Shown piece after piece: positions 24,894 through 32,503 of a stretch of 64,000 bases of DNA. A model generated the notes under the pieces. The model was not told the DNA's origin and did no database searches. It saw only the letters and a program-made list of their open reading frames with translations. The position numbers were made by a program, and so were the translations under genes. Positions within the stretch are counted from its first letter, which is position 1. Every line of letters begins with the position of its first letter. This DNA comes from Actinomycetales bacterium. GTDB lineage: Bacteria; Actinomycetota; Actinomycetes; Actinomycetales; Dermatophilaceae. The DNA lies in assembly GCA_016711095.1 (NCBI GenBank), contig JADJTP010000001.1, positions 310,001-374,000 on the forward strand, written 5' to 3'.

Positions 24894-25262
24894 GTGATCA
24901 TGCGGCTCGACCATGTCCAGCTCTGCTGTCCGCCCGGGTCCGACGACCTGATGCGGGGCTTTTACGTCGGCGTGCTGGGGATGGTCGAAGAGCCCAAGCC
25001 GCCGATCCTCGCCGCACGGGGCGGCTCGTGGTTCCGGGCCGGCGACGCGGTCGTACACACAGGCGTCGAGGGTGATTTCCGACCTGCCCACAGGGCGCAT
25101 CCGGCGTTTGTCGTCGCCGATCTCGATGAGCTCGCCCGGGTGCTGGCCGATGCGGGCTGCGAGGTCCGCTGGGACGACGCCATCCCGGGCGTGCGACGGC
25201 TGCACACCGACGACCCAGTCGGTAACCGCTTGGAGTTCATCCAGGCTGGCGCCGCGAGCTAG
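24894..25262 (+). CDS. VOC-family protein
   Basis: 122-residue glyoxalase-fold protein: MRLDHVQLCCPPGSDDLMRGFYVGVLGMVEEPKP, FRAGDAVVHTGVEGDFRPAHRAHPAFVVADLDELARVLADAGCEV and DDPVGNRLEFIQ are the usual VOC modules with conserved His/Glu ligands. The leaderless promoter geometry points to GTG 24894; ATG 24900 is the alternative. Substrate unknown. Confidence 0.86.
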   Translation: MIMRLDHVQLCCPPGSDDLMRGFYVGVLGMVEEPKPPILAARGGSWFRAGDAVVHTGVEGDFRPAHRAHPAFVVADLDELARVLADAGCEVRWDDAIPGVRRLHTDDPVGNRLEFIQAGAAS

Positions 25263-25293
25263 CTTGCTCGAGCCAGCAGCGCGTTCCTGTGAG

Positions 25294-25803
25294 TCACTGA
25301 GCTGCACTGGGCGCGGATGCTCGCCGCTCGACGTCACCGTTCTCGATGGCTTGCTGGACCTCGCGGATTGCTGTGCGGATCGTGTCGCCGTACGCGTCCG
25401 CGCCTAGCGCGGAGGCGTGCTGGCCAGCGGTGTTGATGTTCTCGGCGGCTGCACCGAAGGCGCCCAGGCGGCGGAGATTATCGGCGATGTTGAGGTAGAG
25501 ACTCGGGTAGAAGGCGGCCACCTGGAGGCTTGCGTGGTGTTGCTGTGCGCGCTCGTCGCTGAGTGCGTCGGCGGCATCGAGGGCGCGGACGTCCCAGATG
25601 AGTGCCTCGGCCGGGCTCTCGTGAAGGTCGGCCAGGTAGTGAGCGAGCGTGCAGCGGTGGAACGGGTCGCCTGCCACTCCGATCTTTGACCAGATGGCAA
25701 GCAGGTCGCGTCGTGCGGACTCGGTGTCGCCCTCGCGACCGAGGAGGACGGCTTTGCCGATGGCTTCCATCGTCGGGTCGGGCGTGGCTGCGGGTGCGGT
25801 CAT
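25294..25803 (-). CDS. Helical repeat-like protein, unknown
   Basis: 169-residue Ala-rich helical protein (MEAIGKAVLLGREGDTESARRDLLAIWSKIG, LAHYLADLHESPAEALIWDVRALDAADALSDERAQQHHASLQVAAFYPSLYLNIADNLRRLG). The helix pairs look TPR-like, and similar proteins occur in other actinobacteria, but I cannot give a function. It lies downstream of the hicB-type gene on the same strand. Confidence 0.7.
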   Translation of the reverse strand: MTAPAATPDPTMEAIGKAVLLGREGDTESARRDLLAIWSKIGVAGDPFHRCTLAHYLADLHESPAEALIWDVRALDAADALSDERAQQHHASLQVAAFYPSLYLNIADNLRRLGAFGAAAENINTAGQHASALGADAYGDTIRTAIREVQQAIENGDVERRASAPSAAQ

Positions 25804-25837
25804 GAGGGTAATTCTGTCCTTGTGCGTGAAGGCCTGT

Positions 25838-26185
25838 TCAGCTGGCGGTGTTGAGTCGACGGACGATGAGCTGGTTGATGCTGAGCTTCTCTTCGGCAGC
25901 TTCGATGGCGAGGCGTCTGTGCAGGGCTTCGCCGACTCGTAGGTTGAACTTGCCCGAGTAGGTGCGCTCGGCGAGCGGGTCGGGAATGGCCTCACCTTGG
26001 GCGGTCATGTCCTGGACGATCTCGGCGATGAGGGTCTCGAGTCCGGTGAGGGCGTCGACCTGGGTGGTTGCTAGCCAGGACAGGGATGGGAACTCCAGGC
26101 ATGTGGCGACAAACTCCTGGTCCTCGACGGACCAGGTGACGCGGTAGGTGTAGTGGGAGATGTCTGCGGTGGGCATTGTCTGCAT
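25838..26185 (-). CDS. HicB-family antitoxin
   Basis: 115-residue antitoxin: an N-terminal HicB RNase-H-like fold (YTYRVTWSVEDQEFVATCLEFPSLSWLATTQVDALTGLETLIAEIVQDM) and a C-terminal ribbon-helix-helix segment (FNLRVGEALHRRLAIEAAEEKLSINQLIVRRL) for DNA binding. Its ATG overlaps the toxin stop (TGATG). The toxin gene just upstream carries a frameshift, so this antitoxin may be orphaned. Confidence 0.88.
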   Translation of the reverse strand: MQTMPTADISHYTYRVTWSVEDQEFVATCLEFPSLSWLATTQVDALTGLETLIAEIVQDMTAQGEAIPDPLAERTYSGKFNLRVGEALHRRLAIEAAEEKLSINQLIVRRLNTAS

Positions 26186-26432
26186 CAGTTGGCCTCCTTC
26201 TTCTCGATCGCGGTCAGGACTTGGCGCACCTGGTAGGGCTTGGCTTTGCCTTGGTCGTTCTGGATGTTCACGCGGGGGTCGCCGGGCCACGGGGTGCGGA
26301 ACACGGCGTGGGGGGAGCCGCCGGTGGTGCGCGGCGGACCGAAGTAGTGCTCGCACACCATGTGGAGGTCGGCATAGCGGACGCTCTTCGGTTGGCCCTC
26401 ATGGCGGTAAGGAGCTTCTCGATGGACGCCAC
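26185..26432 (-). pseudogene. HicA-like toxin with a one-base frameshift
   Basis: From GTG 26432 the frame reads ASIEKLLTAMRAN. After a one-base shift near 26390 it continues PKSVRYADLHMVCEHYFGPPRTTGGSPHAVFRTPWPGDPRVNIQNDQGKAKPYQVRQVLTAIEKKE, a complete HicA-like small mRNA-interferase homologue. One missing C (AACCGAAG instead of AACCCGAAG) explains it. The GTG lies 6 nt after a TACCAT -10 box inside an operator, supporting this as the original start. Either the toxin is inactivated or the sequence has an error. Confidence 0.78.
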
Positions 26433-26438
26433 GCAATG

Positions 26439-26444
26439 ATGGTA
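26439..26444 (-). promoter_or_regulatory. -10 hexamer TACCAT of the hicAB-like operon
   Basis: Minus-strand TACCAT, 6 nt, GTG 26432; it overlaps the palindrome at 26441-26458. Confidence 0.55.
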
Positions 26445-26458
26445 CTACTAGCAGTACC
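26441..26458. promoter_or_regulatory. Operator of the hicAB-like operon
   Basis: GGTACTACTAGCAGTACC, an 18-bp palindrome with one mismatch pair, overlapping the -10 box. It is a likely binding site for the ribbon-helix-helix domain of the HicB-like protein. Confidence 0.65.
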
Positions 26459-26487
26459 ACCAGGAGACGCTGCCGCTCGCCCGGTGC

Positions 26488-27201
26488 TCAAAAGACGAAC
26501 GGCAAGACGTGCAACATCGTCAACGACCACGTCACGTGAGTGAGGGCCGGAGCGAGCACCCCACCGGTGGCCCGCCGCTCCAGAGCGGTCACCCACCCGA
26601 GCGCACCGGCCGCGAAAGCCAGCAGTGGGTTACCGGTCGCAAGCGTGGCCGCGATATACGCAACGGTCGTCACGAGCACCTGATGCGGCTCCCGCACTGC
26701 GGCATACAGGCCGCCGCGGAAGAAGAGCTCCTCGGCGATGCCGCTGAGCAGTGTCGTCACAGTGAGCAGCCAGATCGACCCCGACGTCGCGAAGCCGAGC
26801 ACTTCGCGAGCCTGGGCCGCAAGCGGGGGGATCCGCACCGTGACGAACGCGCCGACGATGAACACGGCGGCCAACAGCGCCCCGACCGCGATCGGCTGCC
26901 AGATCGGCCGGCGCAACAGCTCGCCGCTGTGCACCCACCCCAGGTGCAGCGTGCCCGACGCAAACGACCCGATCGCCCACACCGCCGCGACGCCGAGCGC
27001 GGCGAGAGGAAACCACGGTGAGTTCTGCTCCATCCGCAAGCTTGCCGCGAGCGCCAGCGTGCCCGCGAGCAGCACGAGCGCTGAGATGATCCGGCGCTGC
27101 CGGAACCTCACGTCTGTTTCGCGGTGGTCACGCGGCACCGACCTCGAGACCACCGCGCCCAAGTCCGATAGGCCTACCCGGTGACGCTTCGGCGGTGTCA
27201 C
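26488..27201 (-). CDS. CPBP-family intramembrane metalloprotease
   Basis: 237-residue membrane protein with about seven helices. The EE-x3-R motif (SGIAEELFFRGGLYAAV) and the later H of the second motif (PALTHVTWSLTMLHVLPF) are present, as in CAAX-prenyl-protease/bacteriocin-processing (Abi) proteins. Start GTG 27201 is chosen because GAGGAG lies 8 nt upstream. The N-terminal hydrophilic stretch (RHRVGLSDLGAVVSRSVPRDHRE) seems conserved in actinobacterial members. Substrate unknown. Confidence 0.87.
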   Translation of the reverse strand: MTPPKRHRVGLSDLGAVVSRSVPRDHRETDVRFRQRRIISALVLLAGTLALAASLRMEQNSPWFPLAALGVAAVWAIGSFASGTLHLGWVHSGELLRRPIWQPIAVGALLAAVFIVGAFVTVRIPPLAAQAREVLGFATSGSIWLLTVTTLLSGIAEELFFRGGLYAAVREPHQVLVTTVAYIAATLATGNPLLAFAAGALGWVTALERRATGGVLAPALTHVTWSLTMLHVLPFVF

Positions 27202-27384
27202 GGGGGTCACTCCTCGGGTTCGCACGGGCTTGCACTGCGTTCGGACGGAGCTGGGACAGGGTTCGAACGCGCCTCGTCGCTCGCTGTCGACGAGTGTTGC
27301 ACAGGGACATACACAGGCGAATCCACGCGGTCCCGCACCGCATTCCACCACCGTCTCCCCCGCCGCGCCGGGGGGAAACCGGGC

Positions 27385-27390
27385 TAGGTT
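27385..27390 (+). promoter_or_regulatory. -10 hexamer TAGGTT, leaderless SDR gene
   Basis: TAGGTT, 6 nt, ATG 27397. Confidence 0.6.
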
Positions 27391-27396
27391 GACGGT

Positions 27397-28347
27397 ATGC
27401 AGCCGCCCACCGGTGAAGACGACCAGCCCGGTATGCCGCGCACCGTGCTGGTCACCGGCGCGACCGGATTCATCGGCTCGCGCCTCGTGTCGGCGTTGCT
27501 CGAGCGGGGTCACCGGGTCCGGGCGATGACGCGCCGCCCGCAGGAGTACTGCGGCCCGGAGGCGGTCGAGGTCGTCGGCGCCGACGCCCAGATTCCCGCC
27601 GACCTAGCCCGGGCACTCGCGGGAGTCGACACGGCGGTCTACCTCGTCCACTCCCTCGGCAGCGACGATTTTGTCGATCGGGACGCCCGGGCGGCAACGC
27701 TCTTCGGGGAGGCGGCCGCCGCCGCCGACGTGGCGCAGATCGTCTATCTCGGCGGTCTCGGCGCCCAGGACGAGCACCTGTCCCCACACCTGGCCAGCCG
27801 CCGCGAGGTCGAGGGGCTGCTTGGTGCGGCCGGCGTGCCGGTCACCGTCCTGCGCGCCGGGATCGTCGTCGGTCACGGTGGCATCTCGTGGGAACTCACC
27901 CGCCAGCTCGTGGCCCACCTGCCCGCGATGATCGTGCCCAAATGGGTCATGACGCGCAGCCAACCGATCGCCGTCGACGACGTGGTCTCGTATCTGGCCG
28001 GCGTAGTCGGCCACCCGGGAGCGCTCGGGCGTGTCTTCGAGATCGGCGGGCCCGACCAGCTGAGCTATCTGCAGATGCTCCAGGCCACCGCTCGGATCGT
28101 CCGCGGCCATGGCCTGGTCATCCTGCAGACCCCCTTCCTCACCCCGCGGCTGTCCTCCCGGTGGCTCGCCCTGGTCACCGACGTGGACGTGACCACCGGG
28201 GCCAATCTGATCGACTCGATGTCCACCGAGGTGCTCGTGACCGATGACAGCATCCGCGAGATCGTCCCTCTCGACCCCATGCCGTATGCCGCGGCCGTGC
28301 GGCAGGCGATCGCCGAGCGAGACGCCGCCTCAGCTCAGCGCGAGTGA
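27397..28347 (+). CDS. Atypical SDR / NAD(P)-binding protein
   Basis: 316-residue Rossmann protein: the N-terminal TVLVTGATGFIGSRLVSALLERGHRVRAMTR is the extended-SDR/NmrA-like nucleotide-binding motif. YLVHSLGSDDFVDRDARAA and IVYLGGLGAQDEHLSPHLASRREVEGLL resemble DUF2867-associated nucleoside-diphosphate-sugar epimerase-like proteins. The first about 14 residues are a polar extension. The leaderless start is supported by TAGGTT 6 nt upstream. Substrate not known. Confidence 0.85.
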   Translation: MQPPTGEDDQPGMPRTVLVTGATGFIGSRLVSALLERGHRVRAMTRRPQEYCGPEAVEVVGADAQIPADLARALAGVDTAVYLVHSLGSDDFVDRDARAATLFGEAAAAADVAQIVYLGGLGAQDEHLSPHLASRREVEGLLGAAGVPVTVLRAGIVVGHGGISWELTRQLVAHLPAMIVPKWVMTRSQPIAVDDVVSYLAGVVGHPGALGRVFEIGGPDQLSYLQMLQATARIVRGHGLVILQTPFLTPRLSSRWLALVTDVDVTTGANLIDSMSTEVLVTDDSIREIVPLDPMPYAAAVRQAIAERDAASAQRE

Positions 28348-28371
28348 CGGCTAGCTCGACCTCGGACCGGC

Positions 28372-28701
28372 TCAGGGAGCCGGCGGGAGGTCGAGTAACC
28401 CGCCGGTCGGGTCCAACCGCAAAGCCTCGACGTATGCCGCGACGGTGGCCCGTCGGGCCTCTCGCACCGCGAGCGGGATGCGGGGGTCTTCGAGGGCGTC
28501 CACCAGGGTCTTGACGGCCGCCGGCGGGAGGCCGGCCTCGACGAGCCGATGCAGGTGGGTTGCGGACGGCAGCCGCTCGACGGCATACCGGCGGTATCCG
28601 TAACTGTCGCGGGAGGCAGGCTCAAGCAGCCCGAGGCGCTCGTAGCGACGCAGCCGCTCGACTGGCACGCCGCTGGCTTGGGCGAACTCGCCGATACGCA
28701 C
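28372..28701 (-). CDS. Short MerR-family regulator
   Basis: 109-residue MerR protein: VRIGEFAQASGVPVERLRRYERLGLLEPASRDSYGYRRYAVERLPSATHLHRLVEAGLPP is the winged HTH; the coiled-coil dimerisation helix follows and ends almost directly, with no effector domain. Start GTG 28701 has GGAGG 8 nt upstream (an in-frame GTG at 28710 overlaps that site). It is divergent from the DUF4921 gene, 80 bp away. Confidence 0.87.
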   Translation of the reverse strand: MRIGEFAQASGVPVERLRRYERLGLLEPASRDSYGYRRYAVERLPSATHLHRLVEAGLPPAAVKTLVDALEDPRIPLAVREARRATVAAYVEALRLDPTGGLLDLPPAP

Positions 28702-28769
28702 GTGGGTCACCTCCGGTGGCCTCGCCCTGAGGGGGACGGTGGGACCTATCGTAGGCCGACCGTCGTGGC

Positions 28770-28775
28770 TACCCT
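28770..28775 (+). promoter_or_regulatory. -10 hexamer TACCCT, leaderless DUF4921 gene
   Basis: TACCCT, 6 nt, GTG 28782. Confidence 0.6.
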
Positions 28776-28781
28776 GGCGAT

Positions 28782-30137
28782 GTGTTGGAGGGCGAACACC
28801 CGTGGGCCGAGGCGTTGCGGCGGATGCCGGATGGCACGGTCAAGCAGATCAATCCCTATTCGGGCACGTCGGTGTGGACGGTCCCAGGTCGGGGCGACCG
28901 GCCGCTGCCGTCTTCGCTGCCGTCCGCAGAGCCGATCGACACCAGTCAGGAAGGGCGTTACTGCGCCTTCTGTGAGCATCGCTACTTCGACACGCCACCG
29001 GAGAAGTCCCGGCTCGTCAACGATCCGGATGGTCGGCATCTGCTGCGTGCGCTTCCGGCCGATCGGCTCGAGGACTCGGTGGCCGAGTTCCGCCGGATCC
29101 CCAACCTCTTCGAGATCGTCGGCTACGACTACTGGCGGCTCAACTATGGCTTCGGCCCTGGCCGTGAGGCGCGCGATCATCACGACAGCTACCTGGCCAG
29201 CGACCGGGGTCGAGCCCACGTCGACCAGATGGCCCGGGTGCGCGCGCTGGCCGGCGGGCTGACCGAGCCCCAATGGCAGGCGCTGCCAGCGCACGATCGC
29301 ACCGAGCGGGCCATGTCGTTCTTCGCCGGCACGCACGACGTCATCGTCGCCCGGCGGCACTACATCGAGGGTGCAGCCACGACCGACCAACTCGCTGCCT
29401 CGGGGACGCTGACACCCGAGGAGCACGAGGCATACCTCTCGTTCACCGTCGACGCGCTGCGTTCGCTCTACGAAGCCAACCGCTATGCGCGCTACGTCGC
29501 GGTCTTCCAGAACTGGCTGCGCCCGGCGGGGGCGTCGTTCGACCACCTTCACAAGCAGCTCGTCGCGGTCGACGAGCGCAGCGTGCGCACCGAACAGGAG
29601 CTACGCCGACTACGGGACAACGTCAATCTCTACAACGAGTTCGCCGTCGACTATGCCGCTCGGCAGAACCTCGTCGTGGCCGAGAACGAGCACGCGGTGG
29701 CTTTTGCTGGCTTCGGGCATCGCTATCCCTCGGTGGAGATTTATAGCAAGAGCGAGTTCGCCAGGCCCTGGGAACAGCCGACCCAGGATGTCCGGGGTTT
29801 CTCCGATCTGGTGCTCGCCTGCCATGCCGCGACCGGGTCGCACGTGCCGAGCAATGAGGAGTGGCACTACCAGCCGCCCGATGTCGATCTGCCGATGCCC
29901 TGGCGGGTTGTGCTCAAGTGGCGGGTGTCGACGTTGGCTGGCTTCGAGGGTGGCACGAAGATCTACCTCAACACCATCGATCCGTGGCACGTGCGTGATC
30001 GCGTTGTCTCACAACTCTTTACGTTGCGAGAGCTGGGCCGTATCCCGCCGTCGGTCCGCATCGCCACGGAGTGCGCCTGCAGGCCGAACTCGCTGCTGTA
30101 CAACCCGATCTTGCGGTCGGGCCGCACAGAGGGCTGA
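28782..30137 (+). CDS. DUF4921-family protein, GalT/HIT-like
   Basis: 451-residue protein. CAFCEHRYFDTPPEKSRL resembles a GalT-type zinc-site region, NYGFGPGREARDHHDSYL follows, and FQNWLRPAGASFDHLHKQLVAVDER contains H-x-H-x-Q, the nucleotidyl-transfer signature shared with galactose-1-phosphate uridylyltransferases. The C-terminal half repeats GalT-like topology (FAGFGHRYPSVEIYSK...; WHYQ; YLNTIDPW). Actual substrate unknown. The leaderless start GTG 28782 is 6 nt after TACCCT. Confidence 0.78.
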   Translation: MLEGEHPWAEALRRMPDGTVKQINPYSGTSVWTVPGRGDRPLPSSLPSAEPIDTSQEGRYCAFCEHRYFDTPPEKSRLVNDPDGRHLLRALPADRLEDSVAEFRRIPNLFEIVGYDYWRLNYGFGPGREARDHHDSYLASDRGRAHVDQMARVRALAGGLTEPQWQALPAHDRTERAMSFFAGTHDVIVARRHYIEGAATTDQLAASGTLTPEEHEAYLSFTVDALRSLYEANRYARYVAVFQNWLRPAGASFDHLHKQLVAVDERSVRTEQELRRLRDNVNLYNEFAVDYAARQNLVVAENEHAVAFAGFGHRYPSVEIYSKSEFARPWEQPTQDVRGFSDLVLACHAATGSHVPSNEEWHYQPPDVDLPMPWRVVLKWRVSTLAGFEGGTKIYLNTIDPWHVRDRVVSQLFTLRELGRIPPSVRIATECACRPNSLLYNPILRSGRTEG

Positions 30138-30405
30138 CCCAGGGCGCTGACCCAGGGGGCAACGGCCCAGCGGGGTCGCGAGGCCGGCCCTCGGTCCACA
30201 TCGTTATCTTCTTGTGACCCTCTTCGAACAGGCTGTCGAATCTCTTCACTGACCTGCGAAAAGACAAGGGTGTCATTTCCATAAATACAACGGTGTCATT
30301 TCGGAAATGGCCGCTCGCGCAAGAGTATTGATGGTGTTGGTGTTTCGCATGTGACGAATGAGTCCTAATGTCGGAGGCGTCCAGGACGATTTCGGAGGCA
30401 TGCGG
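30138..30405 (+). promoter_or_regulatory. AT-richer promoter region with duplicated site before the NlpC/P60 gene
   Basis: No gene. GGTGTCATTTC occurs at 30269-30279 and again at 30292-30302 (23 bp apart, about two helical turns). The second copy runs into CATTTCGGAAATG (30297-30309), a 13-bp palindrome. This is a likely regulator-binding region for the cell-wall hydrolase gene. Confidence 0.5.
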
Positions 30406-31791
30406 GTGCAGGCTCGGCACAGACAAAGCAATGGCGCAACGGCCACGCGGATCTCACGGGCCTTCCTGCGCGGCGTCGTCGCACCGGGCTGCGCCGTCGC
30501 CCTGCTTGCCGCGTCGATCACCTCCGCGTCCGCCGTGCCGGATCCGGTCTTTCCCTCCGCTGCCGAGGTGAGTGCTGCGCAGGCTGCGGCCGCCACCGCT
30601 GCCGGCCGTGCGGGCGCGATAGAGGCCGAACTCGCCGCCTCGCGGGCGACCCTCGCCGACACCCTCGATCGAGCCGGTGCGGCCGCCGAGACCTACAACG
30701 GTGCCGCCGAACGCCTAGCGCTCAGCACTCAGGAGAGTGTCACGGCCACCGCCGAGGCGGTGGAGGCCGCACAAGCCGCCGACAGCGCGGGCCTCGCACT
30801 CTCACGGTATGCCGCGGAGGTCTTCCAAAGCGGTAGCGGTCTGAGCCAGCTGGAGCTCTTCTTCGGCACGGGCGGACCGGGAGCAACCCTCGATCGGGTA
30901 GCCGGGCTGGATGCGGTGGGCGACGAGCGGTCCCGAGTCATGCGCGAAGCCGCCGCGGCCCGGGCCATCTCCGAGACTCTCTCAAAGGCGGCCGAGGAGG
31001 CCGCCGAACGCCAGCGTGTCGCTGCCGCCGCCGCCGAGGTCGCGATGGAGAACGCGCGCCAGGACAACGAGGCTGCCGCCGCCGCTGCGGCTGCGGTGGC
31101 CAGCCGCAGGGAGGCTGCCCTCGGCGAGTTGGCAGCCTTGCGGGCGTCGTCGGTCGAGATCGAACGGGAGCGCCAAGAGGGCCTGGAAGCCCTCGAACGC
31201 GCACGTGCAGAGGAAGCGGCTCGCAAGAAGGCGGAAGCCGAGGCAGCCGAGGCCCGCCGCAAAGCCGTCGCGGAAGCGCAGCGTCAGGCAGCCGCGCAGG
31301 CTGCTCGGGAGCGGTCCGAAGCGGCGGCGCGCAAGGCGGCGCAAGACGCCGCCCGCAAGGCCGCAGCATCCCCGACGACGAGCGCACCGAGCCCGACGCC
31401 ATCGCAGCCGGGAACCTCGACGCCGGCACCGAAGGGCGGAGTCGACGCGGTCGTTGCCTTCGCGCGCGCGCAGCTCGGTGAACCCTACGTCTGGGCCGCC
31501 GACGGGCCCGACTCCTGGGACTGCTCCGGTCTGACGATGGGTGCCTGGGCGAAAGCCGGTGTCCGGCTCAGCCACTACACGGGGAGCCAATACCGCCAGA
31601 CCTCGCGGGTCCCCATCGACGACCTGAGGCCGGGCGATCTGGTCTTCTTCGGGCCGAGCGTCGCCGGGATTCATCACGTCGGGCTGTTCATCGGCAACGG
31701 CCAGATGATCCACGCCCCCTACACAGGCTCCTACGTCAAGATCTCGACGATCTGGCGCGACGACCTCATCCCCTCTGGCGGACGCCCCTGA
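30406..31791 (+). CDS. RipA-like NlpC/P60 peptidoglycan endopeptidase
   Basis: 461-residue secreted hydrolase: signal peptide (GVVAPGCAVALLAASITSASA), a long Ala/Glu coiled coil (about 50-310), a Pro/Thr linker, and a C-terminal NlpC/P60 domain with catalytic Cys373 (SWDCSGLTMGAW), His in HHVGLFIG and the third polar residue in IHAPYTGSYV. It should cleave D-Glu/diaminopimelate-type bonds during cell separation. Start GTG 30406 has GGAGG 7 nt upstream; ATG 30400 is only 1 nt from it, and ATG 30358 has no ribosome site. Confidence 0.9.
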   Translation: MQARHRQSNGATATRISRAFLRGVVAPGCAVALLAASITSASAVPDPVFPSAAEVSAAQAAAATAAGRAGAIEAELAASRATLADTLDRAGAAAETYNGAAERLALSTQESVTATAEAVEAAQAADSAGLALSRYAAEVFQSGSGLSQLELFFGTGGPGATLDRVAGLDAVGDERSRVMREAAAARAISETLSKAAEEAAERQRVAAAAAEVAMENARQDNEAAAAAAAAVASRREAALGELAALRASSVEIERERQEGLEALERARAEEAARKKAEAEAAEARRKAVAEAQRQAAAQAARERSEAAARKAAQDAARKAAASPTTSAPSPTPSQPGTSTPAPKGGVDAVVAFARAQLGEPYVWAADGPDSWDCSGLTMGAWAKAGVRLSHYTGSQYRQTSRVPIDDLRPGDLVFFGPSVAGIHHVGLFIGNGQMIHAPYTGSYVKISTIWRDDLIPSGGRP

Positions 31792-31849
31792 CGCCGTGCC
31801 CGCCGAGCGACACGCTCGCGCAGGCGAGAGTGCGGTCCGGCGCGACCGG

Positions 31850-31917
31850 TCAATGAAAGCCCGTCCGAGAGCTCAGTGAGAGCCCGTCCGGGAACTCAGT
31901 GAGAGCTGTCCGGGAAC
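31850..31917. repeat. Three tandem 22-23 bp copies of the ppa 3' end
   Basis: Units 31850-31872, 31873-31895 and 31896-31917 are near-identical (one 1-bp gap and a few substitutions). The last unit contains the ppa stop codon and final Ser-Ser-His codons, so the repeat is an outward duplication of the gene's terminus. Confidence 0.85.
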
Positions 31918-32420
31918 CGCCAGCGCTCGGTGGTGTGGCCGGCGCTCTTGGCCCGCTCCACCGCCTCGATGATGACCCGCTCGGCGACCGCACGTCCGAA
32001 CCACCGTGAGCTGTCCACCGACTTGTCGGGCTCCAGATCCTTGTAGGTCTCGAAGAAGTGCCCGATCTCGGAGGTCGTCCACTTGTTGATCTGGTCGAAC
32101 TCGACGATGTGCGCCTGGCGCGGGTCGCCGGCCGGGATGCACAGAATCTTGTCGTCGCCGCCGGCCTCGTCGGTCATCTGGAAGACGCCGATGGGCCGCG
32201 CACGCACGACGCACCCGGGGAAGGTCGGCTCGTCGAGCAGCAGCAGGGCGTCCAGCGGATCTCCGTCTTCGCCGAGGGTGTCCTCGATGTACCCGTAGTC
32301 ACCGGGGTAGGCCATCGACGTGAAGAGCATGCGGTCCAGCCGGATCCGCCCGGTGGTGTGATCCACCTCGTACTTGTTCTTGTGTCCCTTGGGGATCTCG
32401 ATGGTGACGTCGAACTCCAT
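31896..32420 (-). CDS. ppa: Inorganic pyrophosphatase (family I)
   Basis: 174-residue cytoplasmic enzyme hydrolysing pyrophosphate. NKYEVDHTTGRIRLDR, AYPGDYGYIEDTLGEDGDPLDALLL (the D-x-D-P-x-D metal site) and HFFETYKDLEPDKSV are the family markers. ATG 32420 has AGAGGG upstream; a TAAGTT -10 lies about 25 bp before that. It is divergent from dacB. The stop codon lies inside a tandem repeat that extends into the spacer. Confidence 0.97.
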   Translation of the reverse strand: MEFDVTIEIPKGHKNKYEVDHTTGRIRLDRMLFTSMAYPGDYGYIEDTLGEDGDPLDALLLLDEPTFPGCVVRARPIGVFQMTDEAGGDDKILCIPAGDPRQAHIVEFDQINKWTTSEIGHFFETYKDLEPDKSVDSSRWFGRAVAERVIIEAVERAKSAGHTTERWRFPDSSH

Positions 32421-32503
32421 GTCCGCATCCCTCTTCGCTGGTGTCGAGTAACTTACGCTTGCCGATGTCGGCAGTCAGTAAACAGACTAGGGGGTGCGCC
32501 CAC

